Shown piece after piece: positions 7,792-15,130 of a stretch of DNA of 16,530 nucleotides (its first letter is position 1; every line of letters starts with the position of its first letter). A program made the position numbers and the translations under genes. Below the pieces are notes generated by a model. That model did no database searches. It was not told where the DNA came from and saw only the letters and a list, made by a program, of their open reading frames with translations. The stretch comes from an uncultured Rivibacter sp. (GTDB lineage: Bacteria; Pseudomonadota; Gammaproteobacteria; Burkholderiales; Burkholderiaceae): the NCBI GenBank assembly GCA_946481025.1, contig CAMLNA010000100.1:1-16530 (forward strand), written 5' to 3'.

Positions 7792-8856
7792 CTACGGTTG
7801 CTGCGGCGATATCTCGCGGTGCTGCGCCGCGCTCGCCAGGCCGGCTTCGATGAGGGCCATCACCCGGGCCGCTTCCTGGCCCGTCACCGGGTTGGACCGC
7901 AGGCCCAGCACGGTGTCTCGCACCGCGGCATAGAAAGCCAGGTAGTTGCCCGGCGGGTTGGGTGCCTGCACCGTGCGCGCGGGGCCGGCCGGATCGTCTT
8001 GCAGGGTCAGGGCGGCGGGCCTGGGATCGGCGCCCCAGTCGCCCAACGTGGCCAGTTGCGGCCGGGCGCCGGCCTTCATGGCGTCTTCCTGGGTGTCGAG
8101 CCCGTGCTTCACGAAGCTGCCGCGGGTGCCGTGCACCGCCCAGCGCGGCGCGGGCTGTGCGACGAGGGTGGAGGCATGCAGGCGTACTCGCAGCGCATGG
8201 CCGTAGCGCAGGGTGGCGTCGAAGCAGTCGTCGGCCGAGGCGCCGTCACGCAGCCGGGCCAGGTCCAGGTGGATGCCGTCGGGCCAGCCGAACAGCTGCA
8301 AGGCCTGGTCGATGAGATGCGGGCCGAGGTCGAACCACAGGCCGCTGCCGGGGCCGCCGGCTTCACGCCAGCGGTCTTTCACCACCGGCCGGTAGCGGTC
8401 GAAGTTCGCCTGGACTTCGACCACGCGGCCCAGCGCGCCGCTGGCGAGCACCTCGCGCAGCGCCAGGAAGTCGCTGTCCCAGCGGCGGTTGTGGAACACC
8501 GACAGCACACGCTGCTGCTGCGCAGCCAGCTCGATGAGATCGCGCGCCTGGGCCAGGTCGAGCGTGAAGGGCTTGTCCACCACCACATGCTTGCCGGCCA
8601 GCAGCGCGGCGCGGGCAATGGGGTGGTGGGTGTCGTTCGGCGTGGGGACCACGACGAGGTCGACGTCGCTGCGAGCGAACAGCGCCTCGGGCGTGGGCAG
8701 CGGCTCCACCTGCGGCCAGTCGGCAGCCACCCGGGCCGGGTCCCGGCTGCTGATCGCCGTCAGCAGCAAGCCCGGCACGCCGTTGACGAGCGGGGCATGG
8801 AAGACCTGTGTGGCATAGCCGTAGCCGACGATGCCGACGCGCAAGGGTGATGTCAT
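7792..8856 (-). CDS. Gfo/Idh/MocA-family NAD(P)-dependent oxidoreductase
   Basis: Cytoplasmic oxidoreductase of 354 aa. The N-terminal Rossmann domain has VGIVGYGYATQVFHAP (7-22) for dinucleotide binding. The DKP motif (94-96) holds the usual catalytic Lys, and GSGLWFDLGPHLIDQ (170-184) gives the D176/H180 pair of the family. The C-terminal half is the normal alpha/beta dimerisation domain. The sequence is closest in feel to the YdgJ/YhhX branch, which acts on sugar-like or cyclic polyol substrates, but I cannot name the substrate. The start at 8856 lies 9 nt after the cupin stop and lacks a visible Shine-Dalgarno, so expression is probably coupled to the cupin gene. Its neighbours include a sugar dehydrogenase-like lipoprotein, which makes carbohydrate oxidation plausible. 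Confidence 0.92.
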   Translation of the reverse strand: MTSPLRVGIVGYGYATQVFHAPLVNGVPGLLLTAISSRDPARVAADWPQVEPLPTPEALFARSDVDLVVVPTPNDTHHPIARAALLAGKHVVVDKPFTLDLAQARDLIELAAQQQRVLSVFHNRRWDSDFLALREVLASGALGRVVEVQANFDRYRPVVKDRWREAGGPGSGLWFDLGPHLIDQALQLFGWPDGIHLDLARLRDGASADDCFDATLRYGHALRVRLHASTLVAQPAPRWAVHGTRGSFVKHGLDTQEDAMKAGARPQLATLGDWGADPRPAALTLQDDPAGPARTVQAPNPPGNYLAFYAAVRDTVLGLRSNPVTGQEAARVMALIEAGLASAAQHREISPQQP

Positions 8857-8865
8857 GCCGGTGGT

Positions 8866-9375
8866 TCAGAGGAGGTGCTGGAGATCGGGCCGCAGCTGCT
8901 GCAGTGCCGTGCGCAATGCGGTGCCATCTCGGCCGAAGGCGAAGTCGGCGAAGTCGAAGCCGGGTCCGACGGTGGCGCCCACGTAGGCAAAGTCGCCGAG
9001 CGGCTCGGCCGCCTGCCACCAGCCCGAAGGCACCACGTGGCGAGGCAGCCGGCCTTCGCCGGCATGACCGAGTTCGACGCTGTGCACCTCGTCGAGGGCC
9101 GGCGGCGCCAGCCACAGGCGCAGCGGCCCGCCTTCGAGCAGGTGCCAGGCCTCGTCGGAGTCCACCCGGTGCCAGGCGCTGAACTGGCCCTGCACCAGCA
9201 GGAAGTCGATGCTGGTGAGCGCGCTGCGCTCGGGTCGCGCATCACGCGGGTCCACGGCATGCGGCGAACGGAAGAACTCGCGGAACCAGCCGCCCTCGGG
9301 GTGAGGCTGGAGCTGCAGCGCGGCAATCAGCTCGGCGGCGCGGCCGGCGGGCGCAGGGGCGGTGGGGGCAGGCAT
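8866..9375 (-). CDS. Cupin domain protein, DUF985 (Cupin_5) family
   Basis: Small protein of 169 aa. After a Pro/Ala-rich start, the family opening LIAALQLQPHPEGGWFRE (residues 17-34) is clear. The cupin strands follow, with LVQGQFSAWHRVDSDEAWHLLEG, PLRLWL and the closing GATVGPGFDFADFAFG. The family is usually 140-180 aa, so the length is normal. Members are single-domain beta-barrels of largely unknown activity; some may bind sugars or act as epimerase-like proteins. The start codon at 9375 has no Shine-Dalgarno and is enclosed in the 3' arm of a perfect 10-bp inverted repeat. It is translated just before the Gfo/Idh/MocA gene. Confidence 0.9.
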   Translation of the reverse strand: MPAPTAPAPAGRAAELIAALQLQPHPEGGWFREFFRSPHAVDPRDARPERSALTSIDFLLVQGQFSAWHRVDSDEAWHLLEGGPLRLWLAPPALDEVHSVELGHAGEGRLPRHVVPSGWWQAAEPLGDFAYVGATVGPGFDFADFAFGRDGTALRTALQQLRPDLQHLL

Positions 9376-9400
9376 GGCGGCATTGTGCAGGCCGCCATGC
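9372..9400 (-). repeat. Perfect 10-bp inverted repeat covering the cupin start codon
   Basis: GCATGGCGGC (9372-9381) and GCCGCCATGC (9391-9400) are exact inverse complements with a 9-nt loop. In the minus-strand mRNA the second arm contains the cupin AUG. It lies 15 nt after the stop of the dehydrogenase-like gene and has no following T-run, so it is more likely a translational or processing element than an intrinsic terminator. Confidence 0.6.
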
Positions 9401-9414
9401 GGCTCGCGGTTTCT

Positions 9415-11718
9415 TCAGGGTGACGAAATGCGGGTGATGGATCCGCGGGTCAGCACGTACAGCGCGCCGTCGGCGCCGACCAGCATGTCCACCGGCGTGC
9501 CGGACAGCGTGGCGAAGGCGTAGGCCGCATGGTTGTTGGCCGCGTCGAGCCGTCCGATGAAGCGGCTCACGTAGTCGGCAAAGAAATAGTTGCCGCGGTA
9601 GGTGGCGGGGAACGGTCCGCTGGCGGGGTAGAACGCGCCGCCTGCGATCGCAAAGCCCACGAAGAAGCCGCCCGGACCGCTGCCGGCGGGCGACGTGTTG
9701 CTGTGCCGGTAGGCGAACAGCGGCCCGGTGAGGCCGCCGCTCACGTTGTCGTGCCCTTCCGAGCCCGGCCAGCCGTAGTTGGCCCCGGGTGCGCCCACGT
9801 TGACTTCTTCCCAGGTGTTCTGGCCCACGTCGTTGATGTGGATCCGGCCGGTGCCCGGCTGCACGGCGAAGGTGAAGGGGTTCCGCAGGCCGTAGGCCCA
9901 CACCGCCCGGGCCAGGCCGGTCTGCTGGCTGTAGAACGGGTTGTCGGTGGGGATGCTGCCGTCGTCGTTGAAGCGCAGCATCTTGCCGAACGGGTCGGCG
10001 AGGTCCTGGGCGCGCCCGCCGCTCGCGTTGTCGCCCACGGCCACGTACAGCTTGCCGTCCAGGCCGAAGTGCAGGGCACCGCCGTTGTGGTTGGTGGCCG
10101 ACGAGAGGTTCGGCAGGTCCACCAGCGCGGTGTCGCTGCCGTCGGAGACGTCGGGGTTGGCACCGCTGGCCACCAGCCGGCTCACCCGGTTGTGCGTGCC
10201 GTTCGCGGTGGTGGTGTAGTAGACGTACACCCAGCCGTTGCTGGCGAAGCCGGGATGGAAGGCCACGCCCAGCAGGCCGCGCTCGCCGGCCGAATCGACC
10301 GCGAAGGTGTGGAACGGCGCGGCCTGCAGCACGCCGTTCTTCACCACGCGCAGTGCACCGCCCTGCTGCGCCACGAACAGGCGGCCGTCGGGCGCCTGCG
10401 CGAACGCGGTGGCGCTCGACAGTCCGGTGATCCAGTTCTCGTTGCGCGTGAAGCCGTTCTGCACGCCCCGGCTGCCGCCCACCCGGATGGTGGCGCTGGC
10501 CCAGGCCGATCGGTTGCCCGCCGCGTCGCGCGCGCGGGCCCGCACGATGTGCTGGCCGGGTGCGTAGAGGCCGGCGTCGATGCTGGCGGCATACGGCGCG
10601 GTGGTGTCTTCGCTGCCGATGGCCTCGCCATCGACCTGGAACTCGACACCCGCGACACCGACGTTGTCGCTGGCGTCGGCGGTGAGAGCGAGCGTGCCGG
10701 TGACGCCGGTCTGCAGGTGCGCCGGCGCGGTGAGCGTGACGCTGGGGGCCTGCGTATCGGGACCGCCTGCCGGCGCGACATTGACGGTGATGGCGCTGCT
10801 GGTCGCGACGCCGCCGTCGTTGTCGGTGGCACGTGCGGTGAGGCTGCGGCTGCCGCTGGTCGCGGGCGTCCAGCTGAAGGTGTAGGGGCTGGACGTGTCT
10901 TCGCCCAGGCGGGTGCCGTTCTCGAAGAACTCCACCCGCGCAACCGTGCCGTCGCTGTCGGCGGCCGTCGCGGTGAGGGGCTGCGCGACGCCCACCGTAC
11001 CGGTGGCAGCGGCCGCGAGCGAGACGGTGGGCGGCTGGTTCGCCACCGGCCCGTCGTCGGTGAATGTGGCGGTGTAGGTGGTGTCGGCCGCCGGCGTGGC
11101 GATGGTGTGGGTGGCGTTGCCGCCGTCGCTCCAGCCCGCGAACAGGTAGCGGCGGCCGTTGAAGTTCTGGTCGGCCGCGCCGAGCGCGCGTTCGATGCCC
11201 ACCACGCCGGTGAAGACGTGGGGCGCGGCGGCCACCGGCTGGCCGTCGAGCGTGAGCTGCAGCCCGGCGGGCACGGTGGCCAGCGTGACCTGGGCCTTCT
11301 GCGGCATGACGTCGCGGGTCACTTCGACGCTCTGGTTGGCGCTGTCGGTGGCGCGCAGGTGGAATCGGTACCAGATGTTGTCGGAGGTCTCGCCCTGCGT
11401 GGGCACGGTGAAGCTGCCGCTCGCGCCCTGGGTGGGCTGCACTGCCGGGTGCGTGTGCGTGTCGTGGTGGAGGTCGACCCACCAGGTGAGCCGCGCGTTG
11501 CCGAGCGCGCCGTCTTCGGCGTCGGTGGCGCTGCCGGTGAAGGTGAGGGTGTCGCCGGCTCGGAAAGTACTGTTGGCGGCCGGTGCGGCGATGGTCGCCA
11601 CCGGCACCGCATTCTGCGCGGATGGCGGGTCGTCGTCGCCGCCGCAGGCGCTCAGCGCGGCGGCGGTCAGCAGTGCCACGAGCGCCGGCGTGCAGCGCTG
11701 CTTGTTGTGTTGGTTCAT
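9415..11718 (-). CDS. Secreted lipoprotein: Ig-like domains + PQQ-dependent sugar dehydrogenase (GSDH) propeller
   Basis: Protein of 767 aa. A lipoprotein signal ends in LSAC (C25), followed by GGDDD, suggesting outer-membrane or surface location. GGAGGA (11732-11727) lies 8 nt before ATG 11718. Domains in order: an Ig-like/PKD-like segment (about 38-140), a short repeat-like segment with GWSDGG and TYTATF (about 145-222), an Ig-like domain (227-317), a second related Ig-like domain (321-417), then a six-bladed GSDH/sorbosone-dehydrogenase type propeller (419-767). The propeller contains GERGLLGVAFHP, NHNGGALHFG (H544) and YGLRNPF, and near the end DMLVGADGALYVLTRG. This family uses PQQ to oxidise sugars or aldoses, but many secreted members are uncharacterised and may have other roles. 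Alternating Asp/Gly-rich spacers are normal for such domains. It heads the minus-strand group and diverges from the phosphatase gene. Confidence 0.9.
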   Translation of the reverse strand: MNQHNKQRCTPALVALLTAAALSACGGDDDPPSAQNAVPVATIAAPAANSTFRAGDTLTFTGSATDAEDGALGNARLTWWVDLHHDTHTHPAVQPTQGASGSFTVPTQGETSDNIWYRFHLRATDSANQSVEVTRDVMPQKAQVTLATVPAGLQLTLDGQPVAAAPHVFTGVVGIERALGAADQNFNGRRYLFAGWSDGGNATHTIATPAADTTYTATFTDDGPVANQPPTVSLAAAATGTVGVAQPLTATAADSDGTVARVEFFENGTRLGEDTSSPYTFSWTPATSGSRSLTARATDNDGGVATSSAITVNVAPAGGPDTQAPSVTLTAPAHLQTGVTGTLALTADASDNVGVAGVEFQVDGEAIGSEDTTAPYAASIDAGLYAPGQHIVRARARDAAGNRSAWASATIRVGGSRGVQNGFTRNENWITGLSSATAFAQAPDGRLFVAQQGGALRVVKNGVLQAAPFHTFAVDSAGERGLLGVAFHPGFASNGWVYVYYTTTANGTHNRVSRLVASGANPDVSDGSDTALVDLPNLSSATNHNGGALHFGLDGKLYVAVGDNASGGRAQDLADPFGKMLRFNDDGSIPTDNPFYSQQTGLARAVWAYGLRNPFTFAVQPGTGRIHINDVGQNTWEEVNVGAPGANYGWPGSEGHDNVSGGLTGPLFAYRHSNTSPAGSGPGGFFVGFAIAGGAFYPASGPFPATYRGNYFFADYVSRFIGRLDAANNHAAYAFATLSGTPVDMLVGADGALYVLTRGSITRISSP

Positions 11719-11868
11719 GGCTGCGGTCCTCCAGGGCCAGCATCATGCCGCGCCGTGGCGCCATGTGTGTACGGACTTGTGCTTTGACGGTCCGGGGCTG
11801 ACACATGGTTGTCAAGGCCGGCTGTGATGCTCCCGCGTCATTCACATCAAGACCACGGGTGCCTCACG

Positions 11869-13482
11869 ATGAAACGCCGCGACCTTCTCCTGAGCCAGGG
11901 CCTTTGGATCGGCGCAGCCGGCCTGGGCCTGCCCCGCATCCTGCGTGCGCAGCAGGCGCCCGGGATCATCACGCGTGACGGCGCGCGACCGCAGCTGCCG
12001 CACGGCGTGCAGACCGGCGATGTCACCGCCGACGGCGCCATCGTGTGGGCCCGCGGCGACCGGCCTTCGCGGCTGTGGGTCGAATGGTCCACGCGCGAGA
12101 ACTTCGCCGATGCGCAGCGCGTGCGCGGCCCCTATCTGCTGCCGGAAAGCGACTGCACCGGCCGCATCGACCTCACCGGCTTGCCGCCCGGCCAGCAGAT
12201 CCACTACCGCGTGGTGCTGCAGGACCTGGGCAACGAACGCGTGCTGTCCGAGCCGGTGGCCGGCCGCCTGCGCCTGGCGCCGGGCGGGCAGGGCCACGGC
12301 CACCGCCATGGCGTCTCGCGCGACGTGCGGTTCGTATGGAGCGGCGACACGGCCGGCCAGGGCTGGGGCATCAACCCGGCCTGGGGCGGCATGAAGATCT
12401 ACGAGCAGATGCGCCGCGAACAGCCGGACTTCTTTTTGCATTGCGGCGACACCATCTATGCCGACGGCCCGATCCAGTCGGCCGTGCAGCTGAAGGACGG
12501 CAGCGTCTGGGGCAACGTGGTCACCGAGGAAGTGAGCAAGGTCGCCGAGACGCTCAACGAGTTCCGCGGCCGCTATCGCTACAACCTGATGGACGCCAAC
12601 GTGCAGCGCTTCGCCCGCGAGGTGCCGCAGATCTGGCAGTGGGACGACCACGAGGTCACCAACAACTGGTCCGACAGCAAGGACCTGTCGGCCGATGCGC
12701 GCTACACCGAGAAGAACATCCCGCTGCTCACCGGCCGCGCGACGCGCGCCTTCCTCGAATACGCGCCGCTGCGCCACACCGCCGACGTCGAGAGCGAGCG
12801 CGTGTACCGCCACGTCCCGTATGGCCCGCTGCTCGACGTCTTCGTGATCGACATGCGCAGCTACCGCGGCCCGAACACGCACAACACGCAGTCCGCCGAA
12901 GGGCCCGAAACCGCCTTCCTGGGCCGCGAGCAGATGGCCTGGCTGCTGGAAGGATTGAAGCGCTCGAAGGCCACGTGGAAGGTGATCGCCTCCGACATGC
13001 CGATCGGCCTGCACGTGCCCGACGGCAAGGACGCGCAGGGCCGCGCCCGCTGGGAGGCGGTGGCCAACGGCGTGGACGGCCCGGCCTCCGGCCGCGAACT
13101 CGAGATCGCCCGGCTGCTCACCGCGATCAAGCGCGCACGCATCGACAACGTGGTGTGGCTCACCGCCGACGTGCACTACACGGCGGCCCACTACTACGAC
13201 CCCAACAAGGCGGTCTACGACGATTTCGACCCGTTCTGGGAGTTCGTGTCGGGTCCGCTCAATGCCGGCAGCTTCGGCCCGAACGCGGTGGACGCCACCT
13301 TCGGCCTGCAGGTGGTCTACCAGAAGGCGCCGCCCGAAGCGAACGCGCCGCCGTCCGCGGGCTTCCAGTTCTTCGGCCAGGTGGACATCGACTCGCGCAG
13401 CCGCGTCATGACCGTGGCCCTGAAAGACCTGGCCGGCGCCACGCTGTTCAGCAAGACGCTGGTGCCTGCAAGGGGGTGGTGA
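11869..13482 (+). CDS. phoD: PhoD-type alkaline phosphatase / phosphodiesterase, Tat-exported
   Basis: Metallophosphoesterase of 537 aa. A Tat signal begins MKRRDLLLSQG and ends near ILRAQQA, implying folded export to the periplasm. An N-terminal fibronectin-like PhoD domain (about 40-135) contains HGVQTGDVTADGAIVWAR. Metal-site motifs are SGDT with D160, HCGDTIYAD with D194 and Y197, WDDHEVTNNW with D259-D260-H261 and N265-N266, and TADVHY with D434 and H436. The family uses Fe/Ca to release phosphate from mono- and diesters, usually under phosphate starvation. No clear Pho box was seen in the 150-nt divergent gap. The start is uncertain: 11869 gives the cleanest Tat signal but has a weak ribosome site, while in-frame ATG 11827 has AAGG about 10 nt upstream and would add 14 residues. 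The stop is 15 nt from the convergent small gene. Confidence 0.92.
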   Translation: MKRRDLLLSQGLWIGAAGLGLPRILRAQQAPGIITRDGARPQLPHGVQTGDVTADGAIVWARGDRPSRLWVEWSTRENFADAQRVRGPYLLPESDCTGRIDLTGLPPGQQIHYRVVLQDLGNERVLSEPVAGRLRLAPGGQGHGHRHGVSRDVRFVWSGDTAGQGWGINPAWGGMKIYEQMRREQPDFFLHCGDTIYADGPIQSAVQLKDGSVWGNVVTEEVSKVAETLNEFRGRYRYNLMDANVQRFAREVPQIWQWDDHEVTNNWSDSKDLSADARYTEKNIPLLTGRATRAFLEYAPLRHTADVESERVYRHVPYGPLLDVFVIDMRSYRGPNTHNTQSAEGPETAFLGREQMAWLLEGLKRSKATWKVIASDMPIGLHVPDGKDAQGRARWEAVANGVDGPASGRELEIARLLTAIKRARIDNVVWLTADVHYTAAHYYDPNKAVYDDFDPFWEFVSGPLNAGSFGPNAVDATFGLQVVYQKAPPEANAPPSAGFQFFGQVDIDSRSRVMTVALKDLAGATLFSKTLVPARGW

Positions 13483-13497
13483 AGGATGTTCGGGCGT

Positions 13498-13824
13498 TCA
13501 ATGTGACAGCGCACGCAGCAGCTGCTGCTTGTTCATGCCCGAACGACCCTTGATGCCGCGCTGGCGGGCCTCGTTGTAGAGCTGCTCGAAGGTGCGGCCG
13601 CCTTCGCCGCTGTGCGACCGCTTGCCGCCCCGGTGGCCGGGCGAGACGTCCTTCACCGACGAGCGGCTCGCCGTCTTCGACTCGCCGTGCTGCGCACGCT
13701 CCTTGTTGACGGTGCGCGCCGCGATCTCCTCGGCCAGGTCTTCGCCCTTGCCGCGGGACTTGAGGCCTTGCTTGATGTGCTGGTACTGCCGCTCGCGTTT
13801 GGCGCTCCAGGCGGACTGAGGCAT
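13498..13824 (-). CDS. Small basic protein, Rho-N/SAP-like C-terminus (often labelled plasmid stabilization protein)
   Basis: Protein of 108 aa starting at 13824, with AAAGGAG (13837-13831) 6 nt upstream. The N-terminal part (SAWSAKRERQYQHIKQGLKSRGK...AEEIAARTVNKERA) is a charged helical motif, the middle is Ser/Gly/Arg-rich and likely disordered, and the C-terminus (FEQLYNEARQRGIKGRSGMNKQQLLRAL) resembles a Rho N-terminal or SAP helix-extended-helix that binds nucleic acid. Homologues of this exact arrangement are widespread in Proteobacteria and Actinobacteria and are frequently annotated as plasmid stabilization or DUF proteins, but I know of no defined function. It sits between phoD (convergent) and the ClpP-like gene, and a terminator candidate separates it from the latter, so it may have its own promoter. 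The function is unknown; nucleic-acid binding is inference. Confidence 0.85.
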   Translation of the reverse strand: MPQSAWSAKRERQYQHIKQGLKSRGKGEDLAEEIAARTVNKERAQHGESKTASRSSVKDVSPGHRGGKRSHSGEGGRTFEQLYNEARQRGIKGRSGMNKQQLLRALSH

Positions 13825-13877
13825 GGTGCTCTCCTTTCGCAGTTGCGGGCCGCGGCATCGAGTCGCGGCCACTGCAG

Positions 13878-13904
13878 AAAAGCGGCAAGCACCATGCCTT
13901 GCCG
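13878..13904 (-). terminator. Intrinsic terminator candidate after the ClpP-like gene
   Basis: On the minus strand CGGCAAG (13904-13898), an eight-base loop and CTTGCCG (13889-13883) form a perfect 7-bp stem, followed by CTTTTC. It lies 10 nt after the ClpP-like stop codon. The T-run is short, so efficiency is uncertain. Confidence 0.55.
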
Positions 13905-13914
13905 GCAGGGCGGC

Positions 13915-14502
13915 TCAGCCCATCAGGTCGAACTGGCGCTCGACGATGCGCGACACGAGCCCATAGGCGATGGCCTCCTCGGCACTCAGCCAGAAGTCGC
14001 GCTCCATGTCGGCCAGCACCTTGTCGTAGGGCTGCCCCGTCTCCCGCGCCGTGACGCGCGCGATGCGTTCGCGGGTCTTGATGATCTCGCGCGCATGGAT
14101 GGCGATGTCGGTCTGCTGGCCGCCGGCGGCGCCGGCCGGCTGGTGGATCATGAAGCGGGTGTTGGGCAGGCACACGCGGCGTTCCTTCGGCGCGGCCAGG
14201 TACACGTGCGTGCCGGCACTGGCCACCCAGCCGCTGCCGATGGTGGTGACCGGCGCGCCGATGAAACGGATCATGTCGTGGATGGCATCGCCGGACTCCA
14301 CGTGCCCGCCCGGCGACGAGACCAGCATGTGGATCGGCGCGTCGGATTCCTGCGCCAGCGCGATCAGCCGCTCGCAGGTGGTGCGGGCGAGCTTGTCGTT
14401 GATCTCGCCGAACAGCAGCACGAAACGCGACTTGAAGGTCAGCTTGTCGGTGATGCTGTCGGACTTGACGATGACTTCTTCGTTGGCAGCGGCTTCGCTC
14501 AT
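13915..14502 (-). CDS. ClpP-like serine protease, stand-alone paralogue
   Basis: Protein of 195 aa, start 14502 with AGAGGAA (14515-14509) 6 nt upstream. It has the ClpP fold: VSSPGGHVESG (61-71) for the oxyanion strand and loop, nucleophile S95 in VASAGTHVYLAAP, H120 in MIHQPAG, and D169 in ERDFWLSAEEAIAYGL. The spacing (95-120-169) matches the E. coli triad 97-122-171, so it should be catalytically competent. It lacks the usual ClpP signature wording (GQAASMGA replaced by GWVASAGTH), and no clpX or clpA partner is beside it, unlike the housekeeping tig-clpP-clpX cluster. It is probably a second ClpP of the type common in Burkholderiales. Whether it assembles with the housekeeping ClpP or works without a chaperone is unknown. 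It lies 134 nt downstream of the cold-shock gene, behind a strong terminator. Confidence 0.88.
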   Translation of the reverse strand: MSEAAANEEVIVKSDSITDKLTFKSRFVLLFGEINDKLARTTCERLIALAQESDAPIHMLVSSPGGHVESGDAIHDMIRFIGAPVTTIGSGWVASAGTHVYLAAPKERRVCLPNTRFMIHQPAGAAGGQQTDIAIHAREIIKTRERIARVTARETGQPYDKVLADMERDFWLSAEEAIAYGLVSRIVERQFDLMG

Positions 14503-14589
14503 GGAGATTCCTCTTGTGGGCCAGGACTGCGGGCGACTCTGCCACAAAGCCGGCTGCGCCGCGCGAGGCCGCCGCGTGCCGCGCAGGCG

Positions 14590-14615
14590 AAAAAAAACCG
14601 CAGCGGTGCTGCGGT
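14590..14615 (-). terminator. Intrinsic terminator of the cold-shock gene
   Basis: On the minus strand ACCGCAGC (14615-14608), loop ACC and GCTGCGGT (14604-14597) make a perfect 8-bp stem followed by seven T (14596-14590). It begins 22 nt after the csp stop and is the clearest terminator in the window. Confidence 0.92.
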
Positions 14616-14636
14616 CGCTCTGGCGCGAGGCCCGCC

Positions 14637-14846
14637 TTACAGCGGACGGATGTTCGCGGCCTGCGGGCCCTTCTGGCCTTGCTTCACTTCGAACTCGACA
14701 CGCTGGTTCTCGACCAGGGTCTTGAAGCCGTTGCCCTGGATGTCGCGGAAGTGGGCGAACAGGTCTTCGCCGCCGCCGTCCGGGGCGATGAAGCCAAAGC
14801 CCTTGGCATCGTTGAACCATTTGACGGTGCCGGTTTGCACGCTCAT
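14637..14846 (-). CDS. Cold-shock protein, CspA family
   Basis: Small single-stranded nucleic-acid-binding beta-barrel of 69 aa, starting [19 protein letters not shown]1 is KGFGFI (15-20) and RNP2 is DLFAHF (28-33), where the usual VFVHF is replaced, as in many Burkholderiales copies. The ending [10 protein letters not shown] is typical, and length is normal for the family. AGGA (14858-14855) lies 8 nt before ATG 14846. The role is an RNA chaperone that melts mRNA structure in cold or growth transitions. The gene is monocistronic: it has its own terminator (14590-14615), a -10 candidate at 15041-15036, and a long leader that can fold over the ribosome site. Whether this copy is cold-induced or constitutive is not visible from the protein. 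Confidence 0.95.
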   Translation of the reverse strand: MSVQTGTVKWFNDAKGFGFIAPDGGGEDLFAHFRDIQGNGFKTLVENQRVEFEVKQGQKGPQAANIRPL

Positions 14847-14942
14847 GTCACGTTTCCTATCTGTCGATCTGTGGTTGAACTCAAGAAACCCGCGCGCGGC
14901 ACAGCGCTGCACGCGAGGGCAGTACGACTCAAGAAACGTGAC
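14847..14942 (-). promoter_or_regulatory. Candidate 5' UTR switch masking the csp ribosome site
   Basis: In the minus-strand RNA, GUCACGUUUCUUG (14942-14930) can pair over 13 consecutive positions (two of them G-U) with UAGGAAACGUGAC (14859-14847), which contains the Shine-Dalgarno sequence and ends one base before the AUG. A second copy of the core, GUUUCUUGAGU (14889-14879, an exact 11-nt repeat of 14937-14927), can pair over 8 positions with the same target (14859-14852). The two hairpins are mutually exclusive. The pairing is read directly from the sequence; a role in temperature or feedback control is inference by analogy with the E. coli cspA mRNA, whose leader changes fold with temperature. 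Confidence 0.55.
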
Positions 14943-15035
14943 TCGGGGATTCGGGCGGAAAGTGCGCCGGCTCAGGGGCGGAGCACAACGAGCGACAGAC
15001 CTCAGGACGACGGCCTTGGGTGAACTACGGCGCGC

Positions 15036-15041
15036 ATTGTA
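15036..15041 (-). promoter_or_regulatory. -10 box candidate for csp
   Basis: TACAAT on the minus strand differs from the sigma-70 consensus at one position. No good -35 is present at 16-18 bp, so the promoter is only partly supported. Transcription would begin near 15029 and give a leader of about 180 nt, a length usual for cspA-type genes. Confidence 0.4.
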
Positions 15042-15130
15042 GGGGCAGTCACCCTGCGCGGCAGGCACCGGCCCCGCAGGCAGGGGCGTGCAGTTTTTCA
15101 CGAAGGTGTCCACCATGGCGCGACACGTCG

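Noticed and set aside
11784..11815. TTGAC / GTCAA inverted pair and TTGACA-like boxes in the gap between the dehydrogenase-like gene and phoD
   Set aside because: No matching -10 at the correct distance on either strand and arms of only five bases; not enough for a promoter or operator call.
9242..11845. Long minus-strand open frame (867 codons) in another frame over the dehydrogenase-like gene, and a 752-codon plus-strand frame opposite it
   Set aside because: Both are Arg/His/Gly/Ala-rich shadows produced by high G+C. The overlapping lipoprotein frame has a signal peptide, ribosome site and clear domains.
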